Positions 45,036 to 54,250 of a stretch of DNA of 64,000 bases are shown one piece after another. The notes below the pieces were generated by a model. That model did not search any database. It was not told the DNA's origin and was given only the letters and a program-made list of their open reading frames with translations. A program made the translations under genes and the position numbers. The stretch covers positions 1,612,001 to 1,676,000 of the forward strand of contig NZ_CP015110.1 of assembly GCF_001612555.1 (NCBI RefSeq). Direction: 5' to 3'. Within the stretch, counting starts at the first letter, position 1. Each line of letters starts with the position of its first letter. This DNA comes from Acinetobacter sp. TGL-Y2 (GTDB lineage Bacteria; Pseudomonadota; Gammaproteobacteria; Pseudomonadales; Moraxellaceae).

Positions 45036-47816
45036 ATGAATAGTATCCCTGTAATGGAACTGCATAGCTCTACAGAATTAATAACTACAACGACCAACAC
45101 CACCTGTCCCTATTGTGGTGTGGGCTGTGGTGTAACTGCACACGTGATCGAAACCACATTGGGGTCAAAAGTGAGGGTCGAGGGGGATATTCAGCATCCT
45201 GCCAACCACGGCAAACTGTGTATAAAAGGCAGTAACTTGGCCGATACTTTGGGACTGGAAACGCGTGTCCTCCATCCGATGCTGGGTCGAAAGAAACAGC
45301 GTGAAACTACAGACTGGAATACTGCAACAGATTTAATTGCGCACAAATTTCAACAATATATTGATCAATATGGTCGTGACAGTATTGGCTTCTATGTCTC
45401 TGGGCAATTGTTGACTGAAGACTATTATGTCGTGAATAAATTCGTCAAAGGTTATTTGGGGACAGCCAATATTGACACCAATTCACGTCTTTGTATGTCA
45501 TCCGCCGTTGCCGCACACAAACGTGCGTTTGGTGAAGATATAGTTCCAGCCAGCTATACAGATTTTGAACATACCGACATGGTGGTCTTGGTCGGTTCTA
45601 ACACGGCATGGTGTCATCCGGTGTTGTATCAACGCATCATGAAAGCCAAAGAGCAACGCGATGTGTTTGTGGTGGTGATTGATCCACGCTTTACCAGTAC
45701 GTGTGAGGCGGCGGATCTACATTTACCGATTTTACCCGGACAAGATGTGGCTTTATTTAATGGTTTATTGCAGTATCTCTTTAAAAAGGGTCATGTAGAT
45801 CAGGATTTTATTGCATCCCATACACAAGGTTTAGAGCAGGCGTTAGCGAACAGTCAAAGTGAAGCATCCATTGAAGATGTTGCCCAGCGTACGGGAATTT
45901 CCTTAGAAAAACTGCAGATCTTTTATGAAAAATTTGCCCAAACAGAAAAAGTGATGAGCCTATTTTCCATGGGCGTTAATCAATCTTCACAGGGCGTCAA
46001 TAAAGCCAACAGCATCACCAACTGTCATTTACTGACTGGAAAAATAGGCAAACTGGGCGCAGCGCCATTTTCCATGACCGGTCAACCGAATGCGATGGGA
46101 GGACGTGAAGTGGGGGGGCTGGCCAATATGTTGGCGGCACATTTAGAACTGGAAAATCAAAGCCATCAACAATTGGTGCAAAACTTTTGGCAAAGTCCTT
46201 TCATTGCTCAGCAAGCAGGTTATAAGGCGGTTGATCTATTTCATGCGGTAGAAAGTGGCAAAATTAAAGCCATTTGGATTATGGCAACCAATCCTGTAGT
46301 CAGTCTGCCCGATGCAGATCAAGTCAAACGGGCTTTAGAGAAATGTGAATTTGTGGTGGTCTCTGATATTTGTCAAGACACCGACACCACGCAATATGCG
46401 GATGTACTTTTACCTGCTTTAGGTTGGGGCGAAAAAGACGGTACAGTGACCAATTCGGAGCGCCGTATTTCAAGACAACGTCGTTTTTTAGCGGCACCTA
46501 AAGACGCACAGGCAGATTGGTGGGCCATCAGTCAGGTGGCAAAAAAGATGGGCTTTACCGGTTTTGATTTTAACAATAGTCATGAGATTTTTTTAGAACA
46601 TGCGCGATTATCTGCTTGCCAAAACGCGCATCTTGATTCGCGAAGCACCATCTCCAACTTCCGTTATTTCAATCTAAACGGCTTAACGGATTTAACTTTG
46701 CCTGAATATGATGAGCTGAAACCGGTGCAATGGCCGGTCTGGACCAAAAATCAGGCAGAAGGTGTGGTTGCTCGCTTATATACTCAAGGACAATTTAGTC
46801 ATGTAGATGGCAAAGCCAAGTTTATTGCGACGTCGGCAGTTGATCCAGTTCACCTTGTCTGCGAAGAATTTCCATTGATTTTAAATACTGGTCGCATTCG
46901 TGACCAATGGCACACCATGACCCGTACGGGTTTATCCGCGAATTTAAGTGGCCACCGTGCAGAACCGTATTGTGAGATTCATCCGCATGATGCATTGAAA
47001 TATGGAGTGAAAGCGGGTGAGTTGGTTGAGGTTAAATCGAAATGGGGTAACTGTGTTTTACGAGCAACGCTGAGCGATGATATTCGCCGCGGACAAGTCT
47101 TTGCGCCGATTCACTGGAACGATCAAGTCGCCTCTGACGCTCGTATTGGTAAAGTGGTTAATCCTGTTGTAGATGCGATTTCTGGTGAACCTGAATTTAA
47201 ATATACACCAGTGATCATTCATCCTTTTTATAGCCAGTGGCAAGGCGTATTTTACGTGCGTCAGAGCTTTCAACACATCGTACAAGCTTCGATTGAAAAT
47301 AGTGTATGGTGGACCAAAATCACCACTCCCAAAGCTGTGCGATATGAACTCGCAGACCGTCGCAAATTTACTCAGATTACGGAACAGTTAAAGGCGCGAT
47401 TGCCCTTTGACGATGAAAGCTTTGAGTGGCTGAATATTGAAGATCAAACGGCGCATATCAGTCACACGGTGGTGCTCCAAGATGGACGTTTAATAGCAAG
47501 TTTATATATCGCCCCTTATGCATTGCTACCCGATCGAGATTGGGTCGCAAGTCTATTCAAGCGTGAGCGTTTGAGTGCGGTGCATCGTAAGGCACTGCTT
47601 GCGGGGCAACCGATGTCTAGGACGAACAATGAAGGTCCATTGGTCTGTAGCTGCTTTAAAGTGGGTAAAAACCGCATTATTGAAGCCATTAAAACTCAAA
47701 ATATGAATGATGAAAAACAAGTCACCGCCTGTTTAAAAGCAGGTGGCAATTGCGGGTCATGTCTGCCTGAAATTCGTGGATTGATCAAAGTCTGTCAAGC
47801 GGAGAGGGCGGAATGA
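45036..47816 (+). CDS. nasA: Assimilatory nitrate reductase catalytic subunit
   Basis: 926 aa from the ATG at 45036, with AGGAG ten bases upstream; an in-frame ATG at 45018 overlaps that site. N-terminal [4Fe-4S] cysteines CPYCGVGC...GKLCIKG, a molybdopterin-binding core (TNSRLCMSSAVAAHKRAFGE with Cys as probable Mo ligand; MTGQPNAMGGREVGGLAN), a C-terminal dinucleotide-binding domain, and a final BFD-like [2Fe-2S] domain (CSCFKVGK ... GGNCGSC, about 870-925). This is the NADH-linked Klebsiella NasA / narB-like bis-MGD enzyme. It reduces nitrate to nitrite in the cytoplasm and overlaps mobA by 4 bp. Confidence 0.93.
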   Translation: MNSIPVMELHSSTELITTTTNTTCPYCGVGCGVTAHVIETTLGSKVRVEGDIQHPANHGKLCIKGSNLADTLGLETRVLHPMLGRKKQRETTDWNTATDLIAHKFQQYIDQYGRDSIGFYVSGQLLTEDYYVVNKFVKGYLGTANIDTNSRLCMSSAVAAHKRAFGEDIVPASYTDFEHTDMVVLVGSNTAWCHPVLYQRIMKAKEQRDVFVVVIDPRFTSTCEAADLHLPILPGQDVALFNGLLQYLFKKGHVDQDFIASHTQGLEQALANSQSEASIEDVAQRTGISLEKLQIFYEKFAQTEKVMSLFSMGVNQSSQGVNKANSITNCHLLTGKIGKLGAAPFSMTGQPNAMGGREVGGLANMLAAHLELENQSHQQLVQNFWQSPFIAQQAGYKAVDLFHAVESGKIKAIWIMATNPVVSLPDADQVKRALEKCEFVVVSDICQDTDTTQYADVLLPALGWGEKDGTVTNSERRISRQRRFLAAPKDAQADWWAISQVAKKMGFTGFDFNNSHEIFLEHARLSACQNAHLDSRSTISNFRYFNLNGLTDLTLPEYDELKPVQWPVWTKNQAEGVVARLYTQGQFSHVDGKAKFIATSAVDPVHLVCEEFPLILNTGRIRDQWHTMTRTGLSANLSGHRAEPYCEIHPHDALKYGVKAGELVEVKSKWGNCVLRATLSDDIRRGQVFAPIHWNDQVASDARIGKVVNPVVDAISGEPEFKYTPVIIHPFYSQWQGVFYVRQSFQHIVQASIENSVWWTKITTPKAVRYELADRRKFTQITEQLKARLPFDDESFEWLNIEDQTAHISHTVVLQDGRLIASLYIAPYALLPDRDWVASLFKRERLSAVHRKALLAGQPMSRTNNEGPLVCSCFKVGKNRIIEAIKTQNMNDEKQVTACLKAGGNCGSCLPEIRGLIKVCQAERAE

Positions 47817-48463
47817 ATAGCACAATAAAAAAACACATAGAAAAACAAATCAACCCATTCATTTATCCAAGCACTGATTTGGTGATTTTAGCGGGTGGAC
47901 AAGCACGGCGCATGAATGGCATCAACAAGTTATTGCAGAAATTTGATGATCAAATTCAGCTGATCAAGATTCATCAGCAACTCAAATCAGATGTTGCACA
48001 GGTATGGATCAATAGCCATCGTGACGATTCGATCTATCAAAAGATAATTCCGAGCATTCATTGCTATCAAGATGATGAAAGCGGTTTTTTAGGACCACTC
48101 ATGGGGATGAAAAGTGCTTGGTCACATGTACAAGCAGACTATGTACTGTTCGTACCTTGTGACGTGACCTATATTCCTTCAAAGGTGATTTTAAAATTAC
48201 ATCAAGCTTTGGCCAAAAATGGCTTGGCAGAAGTGGCCTATGTAGAAATAAATAAACAGGCACTGTACCCATTCTGCTTGGTGAAGCGCAGCAGTTTAGC
48301 CACTTTGACGCTGCATCTTGAACAAAAACAGCGCAGTCTAAAGCACTGTTTTACAAATTTGCACGCACAAGTGGCACATTTTAAAAATCACACCCTATTT
48401 TTTCACAGTATTAATTCTATGGATGAATTGCAACAGCATCAACAACTCAAATTTTTGCATTAA
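47813..48463 (+). CDS. mobA: Molybdenum cofactor guanylyltransferase
   Basis: 216 aa. The nucleotide-binding signature LVILAGGQARRMNGINKLL is at the N-terminus, followed by the metal-binding DDESGFLGPLMGM and FVPCDVTYIPS. It joins GMP to Mo-molybdopterin to give the bis-MGD cofactor needed by the nitrate reductase it overlaps (ATGA). The binding Lys is spaced somewhat differently from E. coli MobA (NK rather than DK). Confidence 0.9.
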   Translation: MNSTIKKHIEKQINPFIYPSTDLVILAGGQARRMNGINKLLQKFDDQIQLIKIHQQLKSDVAQVWINSHRDDSIYQKIIPSIHCYQDDESGFLGPLMGMKSAWSHVQADYVLFVPCDVTYIPSKVILKLHQALAKNGLAEVAYVEINKQALYPFCLVKRSSLATLTLHLEQKQRSLKHCFTNLHAQVAHFKNHTLFFHSINSMDELQQHQQLKFLH

Positions 48464-48551
48464 AACCGAATGCTCCTGCTTAAATTTTAATATTTGGCTT
48501 TTTGGCACAAAGCTGGAACATTTATTGCAAGATATATCTGAACAAGATGGG

Positions 48552-48599
48552 GCGATTGAATGCTTGCGCACAAAATCGGTGCAGCCATAGCTGAATCGC
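48552..48599 (+). other. Possible structured leader before moaA
   Basis: GCGATT (48552-48557) and AATCGC (48594-48599) could pair and enclose a smaller GCAC/GTGC stem, right in front of the moaA start. The gap is only 145 bp, too short for a full Moco riboswitch, and the known Moco-RNA conserved loops were not recognised. Confidence 0.25.
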
Positions 48600-48608
48600 T
48601 AAAGATGG

Positions 48609-49778
48609 ATGTTGAACATGAATCTGATGACATTGGTTAACTTTGAGCTTAAACCTCAGCTTAACCCTCAGCATAGACCTGAGTTTGAAAATGACGTGCA
48701 ATTTGTCGATCAGTTTGGTCGTATCAAGCGCAAGCTACGGATTTCAGTGACCGATCGCTGTAATTTTAAGTGTGTCTATTGCATGCCCGAACATCCAGAC
48801 TGGATAAAAAAACAAGATTTACTCAGTTTTGAAGAACTTTATACATTTTGTGATTTTATGGTGCGCCATGGCATTGAGTCTATTCGAATCACCGGAGGTG
48901 AGCCATTAATGCGACAAGGACTCGTGCATTTTATCGCGCGGTTGCAAAATTTAAAAAAGCTCGGTCTTAAACGCATTTCCATGACCACCAATGCGCATTA
49001 TCTCAAACAATATGCATACGCTTTGAAACAAGCGGGACTCGATGATTTAAATATCAGTTTAGACAGTTTGAATGCTGATCAGTTTCGACAGCTGACGAAA
49101 AAAGACTTGTCACCAGTATTGGATGGCATTCGCGAAGCTCAAGCGGTTGGATTTCCAATAAAGATGAATTGCGTATTAATCAATGGGATTAATGACGATC
49201 AGATTTTGCCTTTGGCACGTTGGTCAGTTCAAGAAAAAATGAGCGTACGTTTTATCGAATTTATGCCGCTCGATGGTGATCGAAAATGGTCGAGCCAACA
49301 TGTGGTCAGTGAACAACAGATTTTAGACACTTTAACCACTGAATTTGCCGTGACCAAACATGCGATGACTCATCAAGCGACTGATTCACTTCATTCTCAT
49401 TCAAGTCATTTAGCTTCAGCGCATGCAAGCTCAGATCCAGCACGACAATATTTTATTGATGGTCATCCGATTGGAATTATATCGACCATAACTCATTCAT
49501 TCTGTGGCACTTGTGATCGTATACGCCTAACGGCACAAGGTGAATTTTATAACTGCTTATTTGCTCCAAAAGGCTTAGATCTTAAAACAGAAATTAAAGC
49601 GCTCACTACATCTCAAACTTTCAGTGATGTGAGTTTATACCGTATTTTGTCTGCTTATATTTGGAATAAAGAGGCCGGTTTCCACGCCATTCAGCAGCGT
49701 TTAAACAATCCAAGTATGGATAAAAAAAGTATGGATAAAAAAAGTCGTAAAATCAGCATGCATATGCTGGGAGGTTAA
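48609..49778 (+). CDS. moaA: GTP 3',8-cyclase MoaA
   Basis: 389 aa radical SAM enzyme starting molybdopterin synthesis by rearranging GTP. The first [4Fe-4S] site is RCNFKCVYCM (CxxxCxxC), the SAM motif TGGEPLMR, and the second cluster GTCDRIRL...NCLFAP (CxxC-x13-C). The C-terminal Gly-Gly needed for activity is present. There is a His/Ser-rich insertion (about 255-280) and a small tandem repeat SMDKKSMDKKS near the end. Starts at 48609, 48618 and 48627 are all possible; none has a strong ribosome site. Confidence 0.93.
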   Translation: MLNMNLMTLVNFELKPQLNPQHRPEFENDVQFVDQFGRIKRKLRISVTDRCNFKCVYCMPEHPDWIKKQDLLSFEELYTFCDFMVRHGIESIRITGGEPLMRQGLVHFIARLQNLKKLGLKRISMTTNAHYLKQYAYALKQAGLDDLNISLDSLNADQFRQLTKKDLSPVLDGIREAQAVGFPIKMNCVLINGINDDQILPLARWSVQEKMSVRFIEFMPLDGDRKWSSQHVVSEQQILDTLTTEFAVTKHAMTHQATDSLHSHSSHLASAHASSDPARQYFIDGHPIGIISTITHSFCGTCDRIRLTAQGEFYNCLFAPKGLDLKTEIKALTTSQTFSDVSLYRILSAYIWNKEAGFHAIQQRLNNPSMDKKSMDKKSRKISMHMLGG

Positions 49779-49779
49779 G

Positions 49780-50031
49780 ATGTCAAAAATCAAGATCAAA
49801 ATTGACGCCTTTGGTGCAGTAGGACAGCAGTTGCCTCAAGATTTAGAAATGATATGTCCTATAAATAGCACTGTTGCTACGGTTTTAGATCAAGTTGGAC
49901 AAGGATATCCAGAAGCAAGGGCCATGATTGAACGCTGCGCCTGCGCCATTGGAGAGGATATTATCTCACGTCAACGCAAACTTAACTTGGACATGACCTT
50001 AGTGCTACTTTCACCTGTAGCTGGAGGCTGA
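49780..50031 (+). CDS. moaD: Molybdopterin synthase sulfur carrier subunit MoaD
   Basis: 83 aa ubiquitin-like protein ending in PVAGG, the Gly-Gly that is thiocarboxylated. It lies 1 bp after moaA and 2 bp before moaE. It delivers sulfur to precursor Z (cPMP). Confidence 0.93.
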   Translation: MSKIKIKIDAFGAVGQQLPQDLEMICPINSTVATVLDQVGQGYPEARAMIERCACAIGEDIISRQRKLNLDMTLVLLSPVAGG

Positions 50032-50033
50032 AC

Positions 50034-50543
50034 ATGCATATGTTGAAACAGTTTTCACGAATTCAAAATACAGCCTTAAGTTTGAATCATTTTGATGAAA
50101 TTGAAACTTTTCCTGAGTGTGGGGGTGTTGGTGTTTTTGTCGGTATTGTGCGCAATCATCATGATGGAAAAGCAGTGAAAGCGCTGAAATATACAGCTTA
50201 TGCACCAGTGGCTGAGAAAATGATTCGTCAGATTGAGCAGGATATTCAGCAAAAATATGCGGTGTCCTATGTCCGAGTGATCCACCGTGTAGGCGCTTTA
50301 GAGATTGGAGAGAAAGCTATTATCGCGATTGCCTATGCAGCCCATCGCCGTGAAGCTTTTGCAGCCTGTGAAGAAGCGGTAGAGCGGGTCAAGCATGAAG
50401 TCCCTGTTTGGAAAGAAGAATTCTATACCGATGGTAGCAGTCAATTTGTCGAGGGCTGCTGTATTCGTAAAGACGCGGATGTTAAACCCATTCAAGAAAC
50501 TTCCCTACATACAACTCAGCATCATCATTCGTGTCAGCACTGA
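50034..50543 (+). CDS. moaE: Molybdopterin synthase catalytic subunit MoaE
   Basis: 169 aa. VGVFVGIVRNHHDGKAVKALKY, RVIHRVGALEIGEKAI and HRREAFAACEEAVERVK are MoaE hallmarks, with the catalytic Lys in VPVWKEEFYTDG. GGAGG precedes the ATG. Its C-terminal tail is about 15 residues longer than usual and His-rich. Works with MoaD to make molybdopterin. Confidence 0.94.
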   Translation: MHMLKQFSRIQNTALSLNHFDEIETFPECGGVGVFVGIVRNHHDGKAVKALKYTAYAPVAEKMIRQIEQDIQQKYAVSYVRVIHRVGALEIGEKAIIAIAYAAHRREAFAACEEAVERVKHEVPVWKEEFYTDGSSQFVEGCCIRKDADVKPIQETSLHTTQHHHSCQH

Positions 50544-50609
50544 TCTATAAGCAGCAATGTTTAGAATTTAATGTTGTAAAAATTAAATATATTAAAATAG
50601 GATCACGTA

Positions 50610-51533
50610 ATGAAAAATGTTGGGATGAAAGCTGAGAGTTATCGGGTCGCGATCGCAACAGGGATTTTGCATGCACCACCGCATTGTATTGAACTACTGC
50701 GTAGCGGTCAGACTGAAAAAGGCGATGCACTGAAAACGGCACGCATTGCGGGCATTTTAGCGGCGAAACGTACCGATGAGCTGATTCCACTGTGTCATCC
50801 ACTGCCGATTTACCGTGCTGAAGTTGAGTATGAACTGGGTGATGCTTTTGTGGAAATCATAGCCACAGTTGAAACGATTGGCCCGACAGGTGTGGAAATG
50901 GAAGCTTTGACCGCGGTCAGTCTGGCGGGTTTAACCTTATATGACATGCTGAAACCGCACTGCGAACCTGAAAATTTATGTATGGATCAGGTGAAACTAC
51001 GCCAGAAAAAAGGCGGTAAATCTCATTTCACCCGTGTACTCAAAGAGCCTTTATCGGCATCGATTATTGTGCTTTCGGATACCGTCGCATCAGGAAAAAA
51101 ACCAGATACAGCAGGCCAAAATGTCTTGGAAATGTTGCAAGAAGCAAACTTTAGCGATATTTCTTATCTGGTGATTCCAGACAGTCCAGAGCAACTTTTA
51201 GCATTGATTGAATCACAAAAAAATCACTATCCTTTGATCTTAACTGTCGGCGGTACAGGACTCGGACCGAAAGATTTAACGGTTGAGACGATTCAACCTT
51301 TATTAAAACGAGAAATTCCGGGATTGATGGAAGCGTCGCGTAGTTTTGGCCAAAAACGCACACCATATGCAGCTTTAAGTCGTGGTGTCGCAGGTTATAT
51401 CGACAGCAGTCTGGTCATGACCTTACCTGGTAGCCGTCAAGGTGCAAAGGAATCTTTGATTGCTGTGCTGCCTGCCTTGGTGCATTTATTTGATGTTCAA
51501 AAAAACATACCTCACTCAGGCGGTTATCAATGA
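50610..51533 (+). CDS. moaCB: Bifunctional MoaC-MoaB (cPMP synthase / adenylyltransferase-like) fusion
   Basis: 307 aa in two parts. Residues about 1-150 are MoaC (TARIAGILAAKRTDELIPLC, VEIIATVETIGPTGVEMEAL, KKGGKSHF). From about 152 (SASIIVLSDTVASGKKPD) it is a MoaB/MogA domain with LTVGGTGLGPKDLTVETIQP. MoaC completes cyclic pyranopterin monophosphate after MoaA; the MoaB/MogA part adenylylates molybdopterin. No separate moaC, moaB or mogA is in the cluster. It overlaps moeA by 4 bp. Confidence 0.93.
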   Translation: MKNVGMKAESYRVAIATGILHAPPHCIELLRSGQTEKGDALKTARIAGILAAKRTDELIPLCHPLPIYRAEVEYELGDAFVEIIATVETIGPTGVEMEALTAVSLAGLTLYDMLKPHCEPENLCMDQVKLRQKKGGKSHFTRVLKEPLSASIIVLSDTVASGKKPDTAGQNVLEMLQEANFSDISYLVIPDSPEQLLALIESQKNHYPLILTVGGTGLGPKDLTVETIQPLLKREIPGLMEASRSFGQKRTPYAALSRGVAGYIDSSLVMTLPGSRQGAKESLIAVLPALVHLFDVQKNIPHSGGYQ

Positions 51534-52771
51534 ATAGCCATGGCTTAGGATGTGGTGCTGAACAAGGCTTGATCACAGTAGATCAAGCCTTGGATCTCAT
51601 GTTCACTCGGATTCAACCCCTAAGCACTGAAATCATTGAATTAAAACAGGCTTTAAATCGTTATTTAGCAACGGATCTTTACTCACCTATAAACTTGCCA
51701 TTATTCGCACAAAGTGCAGTCGATGGTTACGCCATTTGTGCAACATCAATGATTGAGTCTGATACTGAATTTGAACTAATGGGTGAAATTCAAGCCGGGC
51801 ATTCGTCCGCGTTACACCTCAAAGTAGGTCAAGCGGTTCGAATCTTTACCGGTGCGGAAACTCCGATTGGAACGACAACCATTGCACGTCAAGAAATTGT
51901 ACAGGTCTTTGACCTATCCAAAATTGAAATAAGAGCACCTTTAAAACCCCATGTAGATATACGTGATCTCGGTGAGGAAATTTCAGAGGGTCAGTTACTG
52001 ACACCTGCTGGACAACAACTTTCTGTGGGTGCAATTGCCGCTTTGAGTATGGCAGGTATTCAACACGTCGAAGTTTTTCGTTATCCCAAAGTTGCGGTGG
52101 TGATTACAGGAGATGAAGTTGCACGAGATATGGAGGATTACAGCACAGGCAAGATTTTTGATGCCAATGGACCTTTAATTGAGACATGTTTCCAAAAGCA
52201 AGGGCAACAGGTTGAAATTTTCCATGTGGCTGATACAGAAGTTGCTGTAAAAGATTTAATCCAAAAATTATCAAAAAGTTATGACTTGATTCTGACCACG
52301 GGTGGAGTATCGGTAGGGGATTATGATTTTATTCGGCCAGTAACCTTGGCTTTGGGTTTTGAGCAAATTTTTTGGAAGGTCAAACAAAAACCGGGCAAGC
52401 CGATATTTTTTGCCGTATTGGAACGAGAGGATACTTCAGCTTGTTATTTACTCGGTTTACCAGGTAACCCTGCAGCGGTTTATGTGGGAATGCAGATTTA
52501 CACATCAGTATTACTCAATGCACTCCAAGGACAAAAGCAACTGCCCAATTGGTTTAGTGCAGTACTGACCCATGATTTAAAAATGGACGCTAGAGAACGC
52601 TTTTTAAGAATGTCGGCGCATTTTGATCAATCTATTTTGAAAGTCACCAGTTTATCGAACCAACAGGCACATATGCTGAGTAATCTAATGCAGGCCAATT
52701 GTCTGGTACGTATTCCCGCGGGTCAAGGTTTAACTAAAGGGCACATCGTGCAAGGTCTGTTTATACATTGA
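51530..52771 (+). CDS. moeA: Molybdopterin molybdenumtransferase MoeA
   Basis: 413 aa. It has PLFAQSAVDGYAICA, VRIFTGAETPIGTTTI, the MoCF_biosynth core (KIFDANGPLIET, LTTGGVSVGDYDFI) and LLGLPGNPAAVYVGM. It inserts molybdate into adenylylated molybdopterin. Full length. It starts within the end of moaCB (ATGA). Confidence 0.94.
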   Translation: MNSHGLGCGAEQGLITVDQALDLMFTRIQPLSTEIIELKQALNRYLATDLYSPINLPLFAQSAVDGYAICATSMIESDTEFELMGEIQAGHSSALHLKVGQAVRIFTGAETPIGTTTIARQEIVQVFDLSKIEIRAPLKPHVDIRDLGEEISEGQLLTPAGQQLSVGAIAALSMAGIQHVEVFRYPKVAVVITGDEVARDMEDYSTGKIFDANGPLIETCFQKQGQQVEIFHVADTEVAVKDLIQKLSKSYDLILTTGGVSVGDYDFIRPVTLALGFEQIFWKVKQKPGKPIFFAVLEREDTSACYLLGLPGNPAAVYVGMQIYTSVLLNALQGQKQLPNWFSAVLTHDLKMDARERFLRMSAHFDQSILKVTSLSNQQAHMLSNLMQANCLVRIPAGQGLTKGHIVQGLFIH

Positions 52772-52785
52772 TTTAGGAAATATGT

Positions 52786-53553
52786 ATGAAAAAGTCTGTG
52801 TTTTTAGCAATTTGTTTAGGCTATGCCATTTCTTCAACTTCTTATGCGGATACGGTAAAAGTGTATGCAGCTGCTAGTTTAAGCAATGCTATGACCGATA
52901 TTGCAAAAATTTATCAAATACAACATCCTAAAACTAAAATAATAGCTGTATTTGGTGCGACTTCAGTACTCGCCAAACAAATTGAAGCAGGGGCAAGCAG
53001 TGATGTATTTTTTTCTGCCGATCGAGAATGGATGAATTATTTAGTTCAAAAAAAACGAATCGATTCAAATTTGGTTAAACCCTTCCTATTCAATCAACTG
53101 GTGGTCATCAGCCCTAAAAATTTAAATATTACATTTCAAGCACAACCAAATTTCAATTTTGCGCAAGCGTTTAAGGGGCATTTGTGTACAGGACAAATGG
53201 AATCTGTACCTGTGGGTAAATATGCCAAACAAAGTCTGATTCACTTAAATTGGTTCAAGAGCTTGAAAGGTCGCATTGTAGGGACAGATGATGTTCGTGC
53301 AGCATTGGCTTTTGTAGAGCGTGGCGAATGCGACGTTGGGATTGTCTATAAAACGGATGCTTTAATGAGTGCTAAAGTCAAAATCATTGGCGTATTTCCG
53401 ACTCATTCCCATCGCCCTATTGTTTATCCAGTCGCATTGACCCGGCAAGGTAGACTCAATAAACAGGCTGTGCACTTTGAACACTTTGTTAAACACAGTC
53501 CAAAAGCCAAAGCTATTTTTCAAAAGTATGGCTTTATGTTCACATTAAAATAA
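52786..53553 (+). CDS. modA: Molybdate ABC transporter substrate-binding protein ModA
   Basis: 255 aa with a signal peptide (about residues 1-21, cleaved after TSYA). VYAAASLSNAMTDIAKIYQ, FGATSVLAKQIEAGASSDVF and ERGECDVGIVYKTDA are ModA motifs for molybdate binding in the periplasm. 14 bp after moeA, so the uptake genes are joined to the cofactor operon. Confidence 0.93.
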   Translation: MKKSVFLAICLGYAISSTSYADTVKVYAAASLSNAMTDIAKIYQIQHPKTKIIAVFGATSVLAKQIEAGASSDVFFSADREWMNYLVQKKRIDSNLVKPFLFNQLVVISPKNLNITFQAQPNFNFAQAFKGHLCTGQMESVPVGKYAKQSLIHLNWFKSLKGRIVGTDDVRAALAFVERGECDVGIVYKTDALMSAKVKIIGVFPTHSHRPIVYPVALTRQGRLNKQAVHFEHFVKHSPKAKAIFQKYGFMFTLK

Positions 53554-53565
53554 CAGGAACTGCGC

Positions 53566-54249
53566 ATGTTGAGTCCAGAAGAGCTGAGCGCGCTTTATTT
53601 GTCTGCGAAAGTTGCCTTATTTGCAACAGTTTTTTCTTTACCCTTTGCTATAGCATTGGGCTGGTATCTGGCCCGTTATGAATTTCGGCTTAAGTTTATT
53701 GTAGAAGCATTATTACAGTTGCCCATGGTTTTACCTCCTGTTGTGCTGGGCTATTTGCTGTTGGTCCTGTTTGGCAATCAGGGCATGATTGGTAAATACT
53801 TAAATGCATTTGGCATACAACTGGCATTTAACTGGAAAGGTGCTGTTTTGGCTTCCATGATTGTGGCATTTCCATTGATAGTACAACCCATTCGTTTGTC
53901 TTTTCAGTTAATGAATCCACAACTTGAGCAGATTGCAGGTTCTCTGGGTGCGTCGCCTATTAAAATATTTTTTAGCATTCATTTACCTTTAGCGATCCCC
54001 GGAATTTTAATAGGCAGTATTTTGTGTTTTAGCCGAAGTTTGGGAGAGTTTGGAGCAACCATGACCTTTGTTGGCAATATTCCAGAGGAAACCAGAACCA
54101 TTCCCATTGCCATTTATTCATTTTTGCAACAACCCAATGGCGAGGAAATGGCGATGCGTTTGGTGAGCTTATCTTTGCTTTTGGCATTTTCCGCATTAAT
54201 TGCGAATTATTTTATTTTGCAAAAGTATCAGCGCAAATTGGGAGCTTAA
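53566..54249 (+). CDS. modB: Molybdate ABC transporter permease ModB
   Basis: 227 aa, about five to six membrane helices, with the permease EAA-type loop LEQIAGSLGASPIKIFFSIHLPL and ARALGEFGATM-like SRSLGEFGATMTFVG. 12 bp after modA. Confidence 0.93.
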   Translation: MLSPEELSALYLSAKVALFATVFSLPFAIALGWYLARYEFRLKFIVEALLQLPMVLPPVVLGYLLLVLFGNQGMIGKYLNAFGIQLAFNWKGAVLASMIVAFPLIVQPIRLSFQLMNPQLEQIAGSLGASPIKIFFSIHLPLAIPGILIGSILCFSRSLGEFGATMTFVGNIPEETRTIPIAIYSFLQQPNGEEMAMRLVSLSLLLAFSALIANYFILQKYQRKLGA

Positions 54250-54250
54250 A

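Noticed and set aside
48464..48608. Sigma-54-like TGGCAC and a possible Moco riboswitch before moaA
   Set aside because: TGGCACAAAGCTGGA lacks the -12 GC, and the 145-bp gap is too short and lacks recognisable Moco-RNA core elements; only a weak leader fold is kept.
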